Source: Nitrosospira multiformis
GTDB lineage: Bacteria; Pseudomonadota; Gammaproteobacteria; Burkholderiales; Nitrosomonadaceae
Assembly: GCF_900103165.1 (NCBI RefSeq)
Contig: NZ_FNKY01000001.1
Span: 2,356,001 to 2,420,000, forward strand
Direction: 5' to 3'
DNA length: 64,000 nucleotides
Positions 26,232 through 35,622 of this stretch are shown here, piece after piece (position 1 is the first letter of the stretch; every line of letters starts with the position of its first letter). Position numbers and translations under genes: made by a program. The notes under the pieces were generated by a model. The model saw only the letters and a list, made by a program, of their open reading frames with translations, made no database searches and was not told where the DNA came from.

Positions 26232-26726
26232 TACTGCCGGTGACCTGCCCTTTCATTAACTTCATGACATAAGGTACTCCCTCTCATTTATCAGCTGCCT
26301 TCGGAAGTAGTGTCGGGGCGGTGATTGCCAGCTTCTGATAGGGGTTATGCCGCTGATGGCGGTATACGGCAATGTTGATTAAACATAGGGCATGTGCAGG
26401 TCGGTTGCATCGATATCCATACAAGTTGCGTGCACTGCCTGCCATCGACCCAGCGGATTGCATAGCCCGCCTGCTTCTGCCTCGAGACCGAGAGGCTTGT
26501 GCCCCTCCCATTCCAGAATCGCTATGCGCGTCAGCGCACGGACGATCGTTTTTCTCATCGATAGCATAAACACATACGTCTCACACATAGCAAAATCAAC
26601 AAGCTGCCCCCATGTGCGCTGGCCAGCAGAATATAAATGCGTGAAGGCGGAGAATTAATAGAAATAAGTGTATTGAATGACGTTTCATGGGATGTCAATC
26701 AACCAATCCAATTCCAAGGAGGTGTT

Positions 26727-26801
26727 ATGAACAGCATAATCTGGTGGGTGGGCTTTATTGTTATCATCCTCGCTATTTTGAGTTTCCTCGGCTTGCGCTA
26801 G
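26727..26801 (+). CDS. 24-residue hydrophobic membrane peptide
   Basis: ATG at 26727 follows a strong AAGGAGG six bases upstream. The product MNSIIWWVGFIVIIL ends LSFLGLR: one transmembrane helix with a short positively charged C-terminus. It is too short for usual gene callers. Similar tiny single-helix proteins with the same ending are, to my memory, widespread and uncharacterised in proteobacteria. Translation is well supported by the ribosome binding site; the role is unknown. It is followed by the second copy of the 51-bp repeat. Confidence 0.65.
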   Translation: MNSIIWWVGFIVIILAILSFLGLR

Positions 26802-26826
26802 CCCGGATATTTCATAAATTCGCGTG

Positions 26827-26877
26827 ATGATTGCGCAGGATTTTGTTTTGTAGGGGGATTTTGTGAAAGAGTGGCGT
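26827..26877. repeat. 51-bp dispersed repeat, copy 2
   Basis: Matches 19504-19554 at all but three positions. Here it also closes a short frame (MIAQDFVL then stop) directly after the 24-residue membrane peptide gene. The stretch to 27252 holds no other supported feature. Confidence 0.75.
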
Positions 26878-27252
26878 AGTTATTCATACGCCCGACTGAC
26901 CAAAATTTCCATACGAAACAAAAGACCAGCAAGGACGCGCGTCAATTTATGAAACATCCGGGCTAGGACCTATCCTCTTTGAGGTAATTCAGGGCATGTA
27001 AGTAGCTATCTCCTCAAAGGCCTGACCGTGGAAGCCGGATTTAAGAGCCGGTCTTAGGGCGATTTTATTCTCCCGCACCGCTTATACTGCGCGTTGCTAT
27101 GCCGCTCAAATATCTTCAATGAAGTACCTCTCGGCAGAGCTGAAAACAGGACCGTGAGTTTCGAAGGGCAGGCACAATAACAACTTTGTGAATTGCCCGG
27201 GTGGTTTTTAAACGACAGGTGCAACCCATCCGTGGATAACAGAGAAAACTCC

Positions 27253-27885
27253 ATGCCCCCTTCTCCCGATCCTCCCAGGCATTTCTCCATGATACGCGGG
27301 TTCCAGCTGGCGGATTTCTTCACGCTGGGCAATGCGGGTTGCGGTGTGGCAGCCGTGTTATTCGCCACGCTCTATGTTGAAAGCAAGTCGACCACTCACT
27401 TCTTCAGCTCGGCTGGCATGATGGGTGCGGCGTTTGTATTTGACGTACTTGATGGACGGATCGCGCGATGGCGGCATCAGCATTCGGCACTGGGACGGGA
27501 ACTCGACTCCCTGGCGGATATCCTCTCGTTTGGCATTGCCCCCGCGGCTCTCGGTTTCGCCGCCGGATTGCGCGGCGGCTGGGATTGGATAGCGCTGATT
27601 TACTTTGTATGTTGCGGAGTCAGCCGGCTGGCGCGATTCAATGTCACTGCGGAAAATCTCTCGGCGGGAACCGGCAAGGTTGCCTACTTCGAGGGCACGC
27701 CGATTCCCACCAGCATTGTTCTCACCGCGGTGCTGGTGCTGGCCGCCTGGATGGAGCGGCTCGGCGAGGATCTTTACTGGGGAGTGTGGACGATTGGGCC
27801 GTGGGAAACGCATCCCTTGGCGCTATTATTCGTATTGTCCGGAACCCTGATGATCAGTAAAACACTACATATCCCCAAAATTTAG
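27253..27885 (+). CDS. pssA: CDP-diacylglycerol-serine O-phosphatidyltransferase
   Basis: 210 residues from the chosen ATG at 27253; an ATG 20 codons upstream extends it without family similarity. The CDP-alcohol phosphotransferase signature is complete: D-G-R-I-A-R then G-R-E-L-D-S-L-A-D (residues about 60-83). With IRGFQLADFFTLGNAGCGV at the start and several transmembrane helices, it matches the integral-membrane PssA type that makes phosphatidylserine, the precursor of phosphatidylethanolamine. Single gene; the upstream stretch has no partner. Confidence 0.88.
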   Translation: MPPSPDPPRHFSMIRGFQLADFFTLGNAGCGVAAVLFATLYVESKSTTHFFSSAGMMGAAFVFDVLDGRIARWRHQHSALGRELDSLADILSFGIAPAALGFAAGLRGGWDWIALIYFVCCGVSRLARFNVTAENLSAGTGKVAYFEGTPIPTSIVLTAVLVLAAWMERLGEDLYWGVWTIGPWETHPLALLFVLSGTLMISKTLHIPKI

Positions 27886-28084
27886 CTGGGCTCATCATTG
27901 TAGGTTGGATTAGCAAAGCGTAATCCGGCAGATCTCAATTCACACCAGCATTTCACTGCCAGCGCCTATTAAATATCCCGGTTATGCAGTTAATTTGATC
28001 TATTATTAAACTTGCAGCGCATGAGAAAATTAATGCCACACGATTGCGATGAGCTCGTTTGAATAACTTCTCTGGTGATCAATC

Positions 28085-29782
28085 ATGAAAACTTTCCATT
28101 TCTACGACCGGGGTTCCGATCGCCCCTGGATCAACCCGATGCTCACCAACGCGGTGATAGTCGGCCATACCACGGCCACCAGCACCAAGCTCTGGTTGCG
28201 TGCTTATCAGGAAAACAGCTATCGCATGGTGATCTGCCCCGAGCCGCTCTTGGGTAACGATGAGGTCGCCACCGATTGGAACCCGAAAACGACGGTTAGG
28301 CAGGGAAAGGAGGTTTTTTCTCTGAAAAACATCCATAACGGCGACACGCGCGAGATCGCCAATGCCGTGCTCACAGACAAGGCGAATTTGGAATTTCAGC
28401 ACGACATCACGAACGTCTGGGAAATTGATGGCCTGAAACCCGGCCAGCGCTATTATTACGCGGCCTTTGCCCTGAACTTGAAAGTAAGGAAAACGCCGTG
28501 GGAAATCGTGCCGGACAATAAAGTCAACCGTTTCAGAACACAGAATGGCTCGCAGGAATCCATGACTTTCGGTCTCTTCAGTTGCCATATGCCATACAAG
28601 AAGAATTCGTTCGATCTCGTGAATATTCACATGTGGGACCGGTTCGGCGACGAACTTGAACAACGCAATGGGGAATTTATCCTGGGTGTCGGTGATCAGG
28701 TTTATGTGGATGGCAATTCCAATGTCAGCATATGGGAATGGCTGAAGAAAATCCGCAAGGAGTTTATGCAGAAAGTAAAGCCGGAAGACCGCGTCGAAGT
28801 GATGCGCTCATGGTACCGCGATATTTACCGGGGTTATTGGGGCCATCGCCAGCTACGCAATGTATTCTCACGTTTCCCTACTTATATGATGTGGGATGAC
28901 CATGAGATCCTGGATGGCTGGGGCTCTTACAGTGCCAAGGAAAAAAAGAACCTGCTGGATTCATGGTGGGACTGGGGCGACGATGACGAGAAACTCCTGC
29001 TCCTCAATCAGATGTATGAAGCCGCGAAACTTACCTATGACGAATACGAACATTCGCACAATCCTTCCACACCCGCGGATCAATTTGATTATCCTTTCAC
29101 CTGGGGCAAGTCGGCTTTTTATGTCCTCGATATGCGTGGCCAGCGCGATTATACCCGCGAAACCAAAGATCGGATTCTCGGCCAGGCGCAGATGCAGCGT
29201 TTCAAGGATTGGCTTGGGTCTGACGCGGTCAAGAACGCGGAGTCGATTTTCGTGGTTTCGCCAGTACCTGTTGTGCATGCAAAGAGTTTTGCTGTCAATT
29301 ATCTCGACATTCTCAACGTAGCCGACGATATGCGCGACGAATGGGAACACGAGAGTAACTGGGTGGAACGCGACGTACTTCTGGATGCCATCTTCGCCGC
29401 AGCGAAAGCTAACGATAAATCACTTTATCTTCTAAGTGGCGATGTACATATCGGCGCGGCGTTCCGTATGACTCACAAACAATATCCGGATACCCGCGTT
29501 TATCAGTTAACATCGAGCGCCATCACCTATGACCTGCCCTGGGCAAAGGCTTCCGCACTTGCGCTGGTTGTCAATAACCATGGTCAATTACAAAGAGATA
29601 AGGACGATAGCGAACCCAATGTCGCGTTCCAGCTGCTCATGGAACCTTGCAAGACCAATAATTTTGCGCTCATTAATGTGCAACGCAACGATCAGGGTAA
29701 GACGGAAGTGCATTGGGATCTTTACGGTTCCGCAGAAGAACGCGCCACTGTCACCAAGTTGGAGCGACTGGTGCTAACCTGA
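28085..29782 (+). CDS. PhoD-like metallophosphatase
   Basis: 565 residues. A fibronectin-like N-terminal domain (about 15-150) precedes a PhoD-type metallophosphatase domain. Metal-site blocks are FGLFSCHMPY, EFILGVGDQVYVDG, MWDDHEILDGWGS and LLSGDVHIGAAF. PhoD enzymes are phosphodiesterase/alkaline phosphatases using Fe and Ca, usually exported by Tat. This one has no signal peptide at its start, so it may act in the cytoplasm like several broad-specificity relatives. It stands alone and ends ahead of a strong hairpin. Confidence 0.85.
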   Translation: MKTFHFYDRGSDRPWINPMLTNAVIVGHTTATSTKLWLRAYQENSYRMVICPEPLLGNDEVATDWNPKTTVRQGKEVFSLKNIHNGDTREIANAVLTDKANLEFQHDITNVWEIDGLKPGQRYYYAAFALNLKVRKTPWEIVPDNKVNRFRTQNGSQESMTFGLFSCHMPYKKNSFDLVNIHMWDRFGDELEQRNGEFILGVGDQVYVDGNSNVSIWEWLKKIRKEFMQKVKPEDRVEVMRSWYRDIYRGYWGHRQLRNVFSRFPTYMMWDDHEILDGWGSYSAKEKKNLLDSWWDWGDDDEKLLLLNQMYEAAKLTYDEYEHSHNPSTPADQFDYPFTWGKSAFYVLDMRGQRDYTRETKDRILGQAQMQRFKDWLGSDAVKNAESIFVVSPVPVVHAKSFAVNYLDILNVADDMRDEWEHESNWVERDVLLDAIFAAAKANDKSLYLLSGDVHIGAAFRMTHKQYPDTRVYQLTSSAITYDLPWAKASALALVVNNHGQLQRDKDDSEPNVAFQLLMEPCKTNNFALINVQRNDQGKTEVHWDLYGSAEERATVTKLERLVLT

Positions 29783-29806
29783 ATCCGGCGTGCTTAATAT
29801 GCAAGT

Positions 29807-29829
29807 GCTGCACGTGTCGCACGTGCAGC
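29807..29829. terminator. Hairpin after the PhoD-like gene
   Basis: GCTGCACGTG-TCG-CACGTGCAGC is a perfect 10-bp stem with a three-base loop, 25 bases past the stop codon. It has no T-run, so it may work with Rho or protect the 3' end rather than terminate by itself. The rest of 29830-30019 is empty. Confidence 0.5.
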
Positions 29830-30019
29830 ATGTGTAGGGCGTCAGTAAGCGAAGCGCACTGTGCCGTATGAATAGCCGTTCAAAGGGAAACAAGTGAAAA
29901 CAAGTTCCCCCTAAAATCAGCCGCCAGCATCCTGGCGTCTGTTTCTCTCACAGTATATCGTTACCCGCCGCCTCCCGGATGATATGTGACCCCCAGCTAA
30001 TCATCCCGCCTTCCTGCAC

Positions 30020-30505
30020 CTATATCCGCTGCGACAGCGGATATTTACCGGTGAGCACCCAGGCTTCGGTAACCAGCCGCAATGACGTGCTCAAGTATTC
30101 CATGCGAATGCCCATCTTGTCGGGCGCGGTAATAATGGCATTGGCGGGTTTGCCGCACTCCGAACTTATCAGCGCCTCTATGCCGATCCCTTGTTGCTTC
30201 AATTTCTGTATCCTGCCCTCCATATCCGATTCCCAAATGCCAAAGTAAAGAATCTGCCCTGCATTCTTTTCCGAAAATATCCCATTACCATTAGCCTGAA
30301 TTAATTCCAGGTAGGGTGATCTCGCCCTTGAATACGCGGCGACCACCTTGATATTTTCGGTTTGTTGCGTCTGCGGATTCTCAATACACAATATGCTGTC
30401 CGTAGGTTCGGTAAATTTTACGCCTAATACATTCGAATAATGATCAACGGCTTCCTCGAAATTATGGACGACTATTCCGATATGGTAGTAAGGGGGATCA
30501 AACAT
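30020..30505 (-). CDS. VOC-superfamily (glyoxalase-like) protein
   Basis: 161 residues. A paired beta-alpha-beta-beta-beta fold is evident: first module YYHIGIVVHNFEEAVDHYSN and LELIQANG, second YFGIWESDMEGRIQKLKQQG and ends MGIRMEYLS. His8 and Glu side chains lie where VOC metal ligands sit (methylmalonyl-CoA epimerase/glyoxalase-like). The substrate is unknown. The gene is monocistronic on the minus strand with a GAGGTGC ribosome-binding stretch before the start. Confidence 0.75.
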   Translation of the reverse strand: MFDPPYYHIGIVVHNFEEAVDHYSNVLGVKFTEPTDSILCIENPQTQQTENIKVVAAYSRARSPYLELIQANGNGIFSEKNAGQILYFGIWESDMEGRIQKLKQQGIGIEALISSECGKPANAIITAPDKMGIRMEYLSTSLRLVTEAWVLTGKYPLSQRI

Positions 30506-30560
30506 ATTGCACCTCGTATTTAGTGTGGATAATTATCCTGAACCGGCAGTTGGCCACTTA

Positions 30561-30968
30561 TCAGGGAAGCGGCCTGGGCGCTTGAGCAGGCGGGGCCGCA
30601 GCCGCCAGGCTCTTGTTCAGTTCGCGCCGGTATTCGAGAATCTGCCTCGCCTTGGCCGATTCGGAAATGGAATTGTCGCCGCGCAGGGCGGAGCAGTAGG
30701 CGGAAAACATCATCTGTTCAAGATAGAGCCTGTCCGCACCGGGAAGCTTCCCCATCAGGTCATTGGTCGCTGATTTCACGCGCGTTTCCAGCTGCGAACC
30801 TGTCACCGGTCCGATCTTTGCAACCTCGGCCCGCACAGACGTCTCCCAGTCCTTGTTCGACTGCACCGGCGGCGCGGGACAATCCAGCGCAAAAACGTTG
30901 AACGCGGCAGCCAACATGGCCGTAGCGCAAACCGTACCCGAAATAAATCTACAACGTGCTATGGTCAT
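30561..30968 (-). CDS. Exported hypothetical, paralogue of the ankyrin protein N-domain
   Basis: 135 residues with signal peptide (GTVCATAMLAAAFNVFALDC). The mature domain (SATNDLMGKLPGADRLYLEQ, AYCSALRGD) is clearly homologous to residues 30-120 of the first gene of this operon (NTTRDLLGKLPQADKVYLEQ, YCSALRDD). Its start overlaps the ankyrin gene stop by four bases, so the two are translationally coupled. It is a stand-alone copy of the N-terminal domain without ankyrin repeats. The function is unknown; a periplasmic partner role is likely. Confidence 0.7.
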   Translation of the reverse strand: MTIARCRFISGTVCATAMLAAAFNVFALDCPAPPVQSNKDWETSVRAEVAKIGPVTGSQLETRVKSATNDLMGKLPGADRLYLEQMMFSAYCSALRGDNSISESAKARQILEYRRELNKSLAAAAPPAQAPRPLP

Positions 30969-31744
30969 TTTGCCCCCGCCTTCTTCAAAATCCGGATCAT
31001 GTCCGTTCTGGTTTGCTCTTTCAGATCCTCTTCCGCATAGTTCAACGTGGTTTTGCCATTCGCATCCTCGTCATCGACCCTGGCACCTCTGCGGAGCAAC
31101 GCCTGAACCGTCTCGACTTTCCCTTCCCGTACCGCCAGCATGAGTGCCGTTCTGCCTTTCATGCTTCTAACATTGATATCCGCTCCTGCATCAAGCAGCG
31201 CCTCCATGTTATCGACATAACCGCGCATGGCCGCCCACATGAGTGCTGTTGATCCATCATTGCTTCTGGCATTGACGTCGGCATGCTTCTCAAGCAAGGC
31301 GCGGAGGAATTCAACTCCGTTTCTTTCTCCCGCTGCCCGCATGACAGCAGTTGATCCATTGTTATCTCTGGCATTCGCATCGGCACCTTTGTCCAGCAAG
31401 GTGCGAATCGTATCAATGCTGCCTCTAAATTCCAATGCAATGAGCAGGGCTGTCTTGCCGTCGTTGTTGACCAGGCCTGGGTCGGCACCCCGGGCGAGCA
31501 GCATATCCAGCATTGCCTTCCTCTCTCCTCCATCCCGGGCGGCCATCATCAGCGCCGTCCAGCCTCCTCCCAGCCAACCGGTACACGTGCATTTCGTGTT
31601 GACGCCCGCGCCGGCATCCAGCAAGGTCTGAACGATCATGATACGTCCCTCCCTCGCCGCGTTCAGCAGAGCCGTCCAGCCTGCATCATCCTTCGTATCG
31701 ACGTCCATGCCTTGTTCCAGCAGGAAGCGGATCACATCATTCAA
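30965..31744 (-). CDS. Ankyrin-repeat protein, probably the 3' part of a split gene
   Basis: 259 residues, about seven ankyrin repeats (GWTALLNAAREGR, GWTALMMAARDGG, GKTALLIALEFRG, GSTAVMRAAGERN, GSTALMWAAMRGY, GRTALMLAVREGK). No signal peptide. Its start codon overlaps the stop of the upstream ankyrin gene (ATGA). Reading past that stop one frame over gives GADKGLGNEALGEAAGS and then joins MNDVIRFLLEQG in frame, so this is likely the downstream half of a single exported ankyrin protein separated by a one-base slip in a G-run near 31831. Confidence 0.75.
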   Translation of the reverse strand: MNDVIRFLLEQGMDVDTKDDAGWTALLNAAREGRIMIVQTLLDAGAGVNTKCTCTGWLGGGWTALMMAARDGGERKAMLDMLLARGADPGLVNNDGKTALLIALEFRGSIDTIRTLLDKGADANARDNNGSTAVMRAAGERNGVEFLRALLEKHADVNARSNDGSTALMWAAMRGYVDNMEALLDAGADINVRSMKGRTALMLAVREGKVETVQALLRRGARVDDEDANGKTTLNYAEEDLKEQTRTDMIRILKKAGAK

Positions 31745-32634
31745 CTCCGCTTCACTCGCGCCCGTGATCGTTGATCCCGCAGCCTCTCCGAGCGCCTCAT
31801 TGCCGAGACCCTTGTCCGCCCCCGCTTCAGCAGCATGCGCAGCGCTTCCACATGTCCGCCTTCGGCAGCGCTTAGAAAGGCCTTGTTTATCGCATCATTA
31901 TCGGCTCCATGATCCAGTAAAATGGGCAGGACATCCTTGCGATCACTCGAGGCTGCCCAGGAGAGCGCCGTATAACCACCCTGATTCCGTTCATTGACAT
32001 TCGCCTTCGCTTTCAGCAAGGCATTGACGATTTCGGTATGGCCACCGCCGGCTGCGTGCATCAGGGCGGTATTTCCGCCTTCATTTTTCGTATTGGGGTT
32101 GATCCCCGCCGCCAGGAACCATTTTACTGCCGCCAGGTTGCCGTTGCCTGCACTTTCGACAAAAGCATCCGGCGTGTACGGCAGCGGAATCCGCGCCAGT
32201 TCGGCACGCGCGGCGTCTTTGGCCGAAGCCGCGCGCTGATCAGGACTCTCTTTTCCCTGGGCGCCCTGCAGGGTTCTCTTCAACTCGAGATTATAAGCTT
32301 TGATGCGGGCGCTTCTCTGCGACTCGGTGAGAGCCGGGTCATCGCGCAACGCCGAACAATAGGTCGCGTACATCATCTGCTCAAGATAAACCTTGTCCGC
32401 CTGGGGAAGCTTACCGAGCAGGTCGCGCGTGGTATTACGAGTCAGCTTTTCCAGTTCCGCTCCCTTGGCGGAACCTATCCTGTCCACGGCAGCCCGGATC
32501 TCGACTTGCAAATCCTTTTGTGTCTGCTCGGGGATGCCCGGACAGTCCAGAGCATGACTTGTACCAGGCATCAGCAGACCCGAACTCACCAAAAAGGTAA
32601 AGATCAAGTAATGCAAGCAATCTTTGCAAATCAT
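31741..32634 (-). CDS. Exported ankyrin-repeat protein, 5' part with conserved N-domain
   Basis: 297 residues: signal peptide (FLVSSGLLMPGTSHALDC), a helical domain shared with the third gene of the operon, then three to four ankyrin repeats (GNTALMHAAGGGHTEIVNAL, GYTALSWAASSDRKD). After LRMLLKRG the reading turns into an arginine-rich tail (RTRVSAMRRSERLR) that is not ankyrin-like; the proper continuation lies one frame over. It is therefore probably the 5' piece of a frameshifted gene, or a phase-variable product with an alternative end. Confidence 0.75.
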   Translation of the reverse strand: MICKDCLHYLIFTFLVSSGLLMPGTSHALDCPGIPEQTQKDLQVEIRAAVDRIGSAKGAELEKLTRNTTRDLLGKLPQADKVYLEQMMYATYCSALRDDPALTESQRSARIKAYNLELKRTLQGAQGKESPDQRAASAKDAARAELARIPLPYTPDAFVESAGNGNLAAVKWFLAAGINPNTKNEGGNTALMHAAGGGHTEIVNALLKAKANVNERNQGGYTALSWAASSDRKDVLPILLDHGADNDAINKAFLSAAEGGHVEALRMLLKRGRTRVSAMRRSERLRDQRSRARVKRS

Positions 32635-32758
32635 CGTGTTAAGCTAAAAAACGAGCGGTCAACCGCCGGATGCGGGATTATACGATTGATTCCCGCTGCG
32701 CTGTACGCCAGCGAACCCATACGTCAGCATCGACCATCGGTCAGATTAAAACCCTGCG

Positions 32759-35308
32759 TCACCGCTGCCATAGAATCTGAGGCGCCTCCAGAGGAACGCT
32801 TGCGCCATCGTGGCGGGGTATGAGCCGGGCCGTATAGTCCTGCGCCGGGCGGTCCGCGGACACGCGCGCATGATAGGCGTAGCCGGTGGCCGCGGCAACC
32901 AGCTGATGCAGGCGCGTCATCTCTTGGCGCACGGGAGCATCTTCCAGAATTCCGTCAGCATACAGCTCGACCTGCACCGATTCCGGATCAAGATCATTGA
33001 GATACACGTGGACCAAAAATACATGCTGCCCGCCATCAGTCTCAACCGTCATTTCGCCAAAACGCAAGGCAGGCCAATTTTGTTCCAGCATATGCCTCCA
33101 ATCCGACACCTGCGCGCCGAGCGCGCCTTTATCGGCGCTCCGTTCACGATAAGCCGCCGCGGCCGGGAGGTAGTGGCGCTCCGTATATTCGCGCACCACG
33201 CGATTGGTGGAAAAACGGGGTGTCAACTGCGACATGCTGTTGCGCATGCGCGTGACCCAGGCGGTTGGAATACCCTGTTGGTCGCGGGTATAGAATTCCG
33301 GAATCACCTCACTTTCCAGCAGATCGTAAAGGGCCTCGGCTTCAGCAGCGTCGGACGCGGGGTCCTTGCCGTGCTCCTTGCCATCGCCCAACGCCCACCC
33401 CACTTCCGGTGTGTAGGCTTCCGCCCACCATCCATCCAGCACTGACAGGTTGATACCGCCGTTGACAAGCACCTTCATTCCGCTAGTTCCGCTTGCCTCC
33501 CATGGCCGCCGCGGCGTATTGAGCCAGACATCCACCCCCTGCACCAGTTGTCCGGTCAATTGCATGTCATAGTCGCTCAGGAAGATGACGGAAGCGTGCG
33601 CGCCGGCACGATGAATGAAACGCATCCACTCCTGAATCAGGGCTTTGCCGGCTTCGTCCGCTGGATGAGCCTTGCCCGCCATAATGATCTGAACCGGACG
33701 TCGCGGATTATTCAGCAGGCGCAGCAGCCGCTCGGGATCATGCAACAGTAGATCGGGTCTCTTGTAGGTTGCAAAGCGACGTGCAAAACCCAGCGTCAGG
33801 ACATCAGGATCAAGCAGACCCTTCGCGGCCTCAACCGCATCCGGCGGCGCTCCCGACATCGCCAGTTGCCCGGAAAATCGCTGCCGGACAAACTCGACAA
33901 GCGATTTGCTCGCGGCGCTGCGGAATTGCCAGAGATCAATGTCGGATACGCAGAGCATCTTCTGCTCCAGCATTTCGGTCGCTCCTATCCAGCGGTTTTT
34001 TCCACAGGCATGCGTCCAAAGATGGTCGGCGGCCGCCGAATCCCAGGTCGGCATATGCACGCCGTTGGTCACATGGCCCACGGGCACTTCATCCACCGGC
34101 CAGCGCGGAAAAAGCGGCCCGAAGAGGTGCCTGCTCACTTTCCCGTGCAAGCGGCTCACGCCGTTTACCGCCCCGCTCCCGTGAATCGCCAGGTAAGCCA
34201 TATTAAAGGGCTCCGTCGAGTCGTTCGGATTCCGGCGTCCCAGCGCCAGCAAATCGTGGCATGTGATGCCAAGCTTCGTCTCGGCGTACTCAGCCAGATA
34301 CTGCTCGATCAGACATGGCTCAAAAAGGTCAAACCCGGCGGCAACCGCCGTGTGCGTGGTGAAGAGATTGCCCGCGCGGGTGATGGACAATGCAGCCTTG
34401 AAATCATGCCCGGTTTCCTCCATGCAGCTCCGGGCGCGCTCTAGTACCGCGAAGGCGGCATGGCCTTCATTCAAGTGGCAGACTTCCGGCTTGATGCCAA
34501 GCTCGGCGAGCAACCTCCAGCCGCCGAGCCCGAGCAGCAGTTCCTGCTCGAGGCGCAGCTCCGGTCCCCCACCGTAAAGCTCGCTGGTTATGCCTCGGTG
34601 AGCGGGGTAGTTTGCCGCGTCATTGCTGTCCAGCAGATATAATTTTACTTTACCCACCTGGACCTGCCAGGTACGCAACCAGACTGAATAACCGGGCAGT
34701 TTCAGCTCCAGCCGCAGCCACTCCCCATTCAGGCGACGCAATGGCGTGATGGGCAGTTGCCCGGGATCGTTGTAGGGAAAAAGCGCCTGTTGGGCACCGT
34801 CCTTGTCGATTACCTGGCGAAAATAGCCCTGCTGGTATAGCAATCCTACGCCGATAACCGGAATGCCCAATTCACTGGCGGCCTTGAGCTGATCCCCGGC
34901 CACATTGCCCAGCCCACCCGAATAAATGGGCAGCGCTTCGCTCAGCATGAACTCCATGCAGAAATACGCAACACACTGCAGAGGTGATTGTGAATGCGCT
35001 TCCTGAAACCAGGCGGGTGCCTCCGCCGCAGCATGCCTGTCCCGCACCAGATCAGCGACGCTCTTGAAAAAGACGGGGTTGGCGAAATCGCGCTGGAGTT
35101 TCTCCCGCGACACCGTCTGCAGAACAACCCATGGATTATGCGTCAGCCCCCATAGCGCCGGGTCCAGCTGCTCCCATAGGTGATCCGCACTGTGATTCCA
35201 GGATGTTCGCATGTCCAGAGCCAGCTCCGCCAGCAAATCGTATCCCTCGACATCGCTCGTGGGCTGAAGCCTGTAAAGCGGTTTGCCATCTAATGTCTGG
35301 TCTGCCAA
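32759..35308 (-). CDS. glgP: Alpha-glucan (glycogen/maltodextrin) phosphorylase
   Basis: 849 residues. Phosphorolyses alpha-1,4-glucans to glucose-1-phosphate in the cytoplasm. It has the DUF3417-type N-terminus (LLAELALDMRTSWNHSADHLW) and the phosphorylase core. Visible blocks are FCMEFMLSEALPIYSGGLGN, HLNEGHAAFAVLE, GFARRFATYKRPDLLL and the pyridoxal-phosphate lysine region SGTSGMKVLVNGG. It belongs to the 850-residue bacterial class rather than the E. coli MalP class. It is monocistronic; no other glycogen gene is in the window. Confidence 0.93.
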   Translation of the reverse strand: MADQTLDGKPLYRLQPTSDVEGYDLLAELALDMRTSWNHSADHLWEQLDPALWGLTHNPWVVLQTVSREKLQRDFANPVFFKSVADLVRDRHAAAEAPAWFQEAHSQSPLQCVAYFCMEFMLSEALPIYSGGLGNVAGDQLKAASELGIPVIGVGLLYQQGYFRQVIDKDGAQQALFPYNDPGQLPITPLRRLNGEWLRLELKLPGYSVWLRTWQVQVGKVKLYLLDSNDAANYPAHRGITSELYGGGPELRLEQELLLGLGGWRLLAELGIKPEVCHLNEGHAAFAVLERARSCMEETGHDFKAALSITRAGNLFTTHTAVAAGFDLFEPCLIEQYLAEYAETKLGITCHDLLALGRRNPNDSTEPFNMAYLAIHGSGAVNGVSRLHGKVSRHLFGPLFPRWPVDEVPVGHVTNGVHMPTWDSAAADHLWTHACGKNRWIGATEMLEQKMLCVSDIDLWQFRSAASKSLVEFVRQRFSGQLAMSGAPPDAVEAAKGLLDPDVLTLGFARRFATYKRPDLLLHDPERLLRLLNNPRRPVQIIMAGKAHPADEAGKALIQEWMRFIHRAGAHASVIFLSDYDMQLTGQLVQGVDVWLNTPRRPWEASGTSGMKVLVNGGINLSVLDGWWAEAYTPEVGWALGDGKEHGKDPASDAAEAEALYDLLESEVIPEFYTRDQQGIPTAWVTRMRNSMSQLTPRFSTNRVVREYTERHYLPAAAAYRERSADKGALGAQVSDWRHMLEQNWPALRFGEMTVETDGGQHVFLVHVYLNDLDPESVQVELYADGILEDAPVRQEMTRLHQLVAAATGYAYHARVSADRPAQDYTARLIPRHDGASVPLEAPQILWQR

Positions 35309-35622
35309 CTCTTGATCCTCCCGTCTGTTTCGGATGGAATCTCACGCGCCTGAGATATGGTTACCAATTGCACGGTCTCCGTCAAGGACTCTCTGAACAA
35401 ATCCTATGCGGATTATGTTCGGAAGCGAACGGAAGCCCGGCGCAAAGCGGCCCATAGTAAGCGTTATGGCGAGTATATAGGCCATCCCGTATTCTCAGGC
35501 GGGAATGAATCAGGAGCGGATAGTGGAAAAAGAACCATTGATCAGCCCAACTAAGGGCTCAGACCGATTGAACCACGTTTGATTGAATGATTTTTTATTG
35601 ATAGAAAAAAAGGGAGGCTGAA

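Noticed and set aside
26284-26658. Overlapping short frames on both strands between the lipoprotein and the 24-residue peptide
   Set aside because: No frame has a ribosome site or recognisable sequence; they mirror each other across strands.
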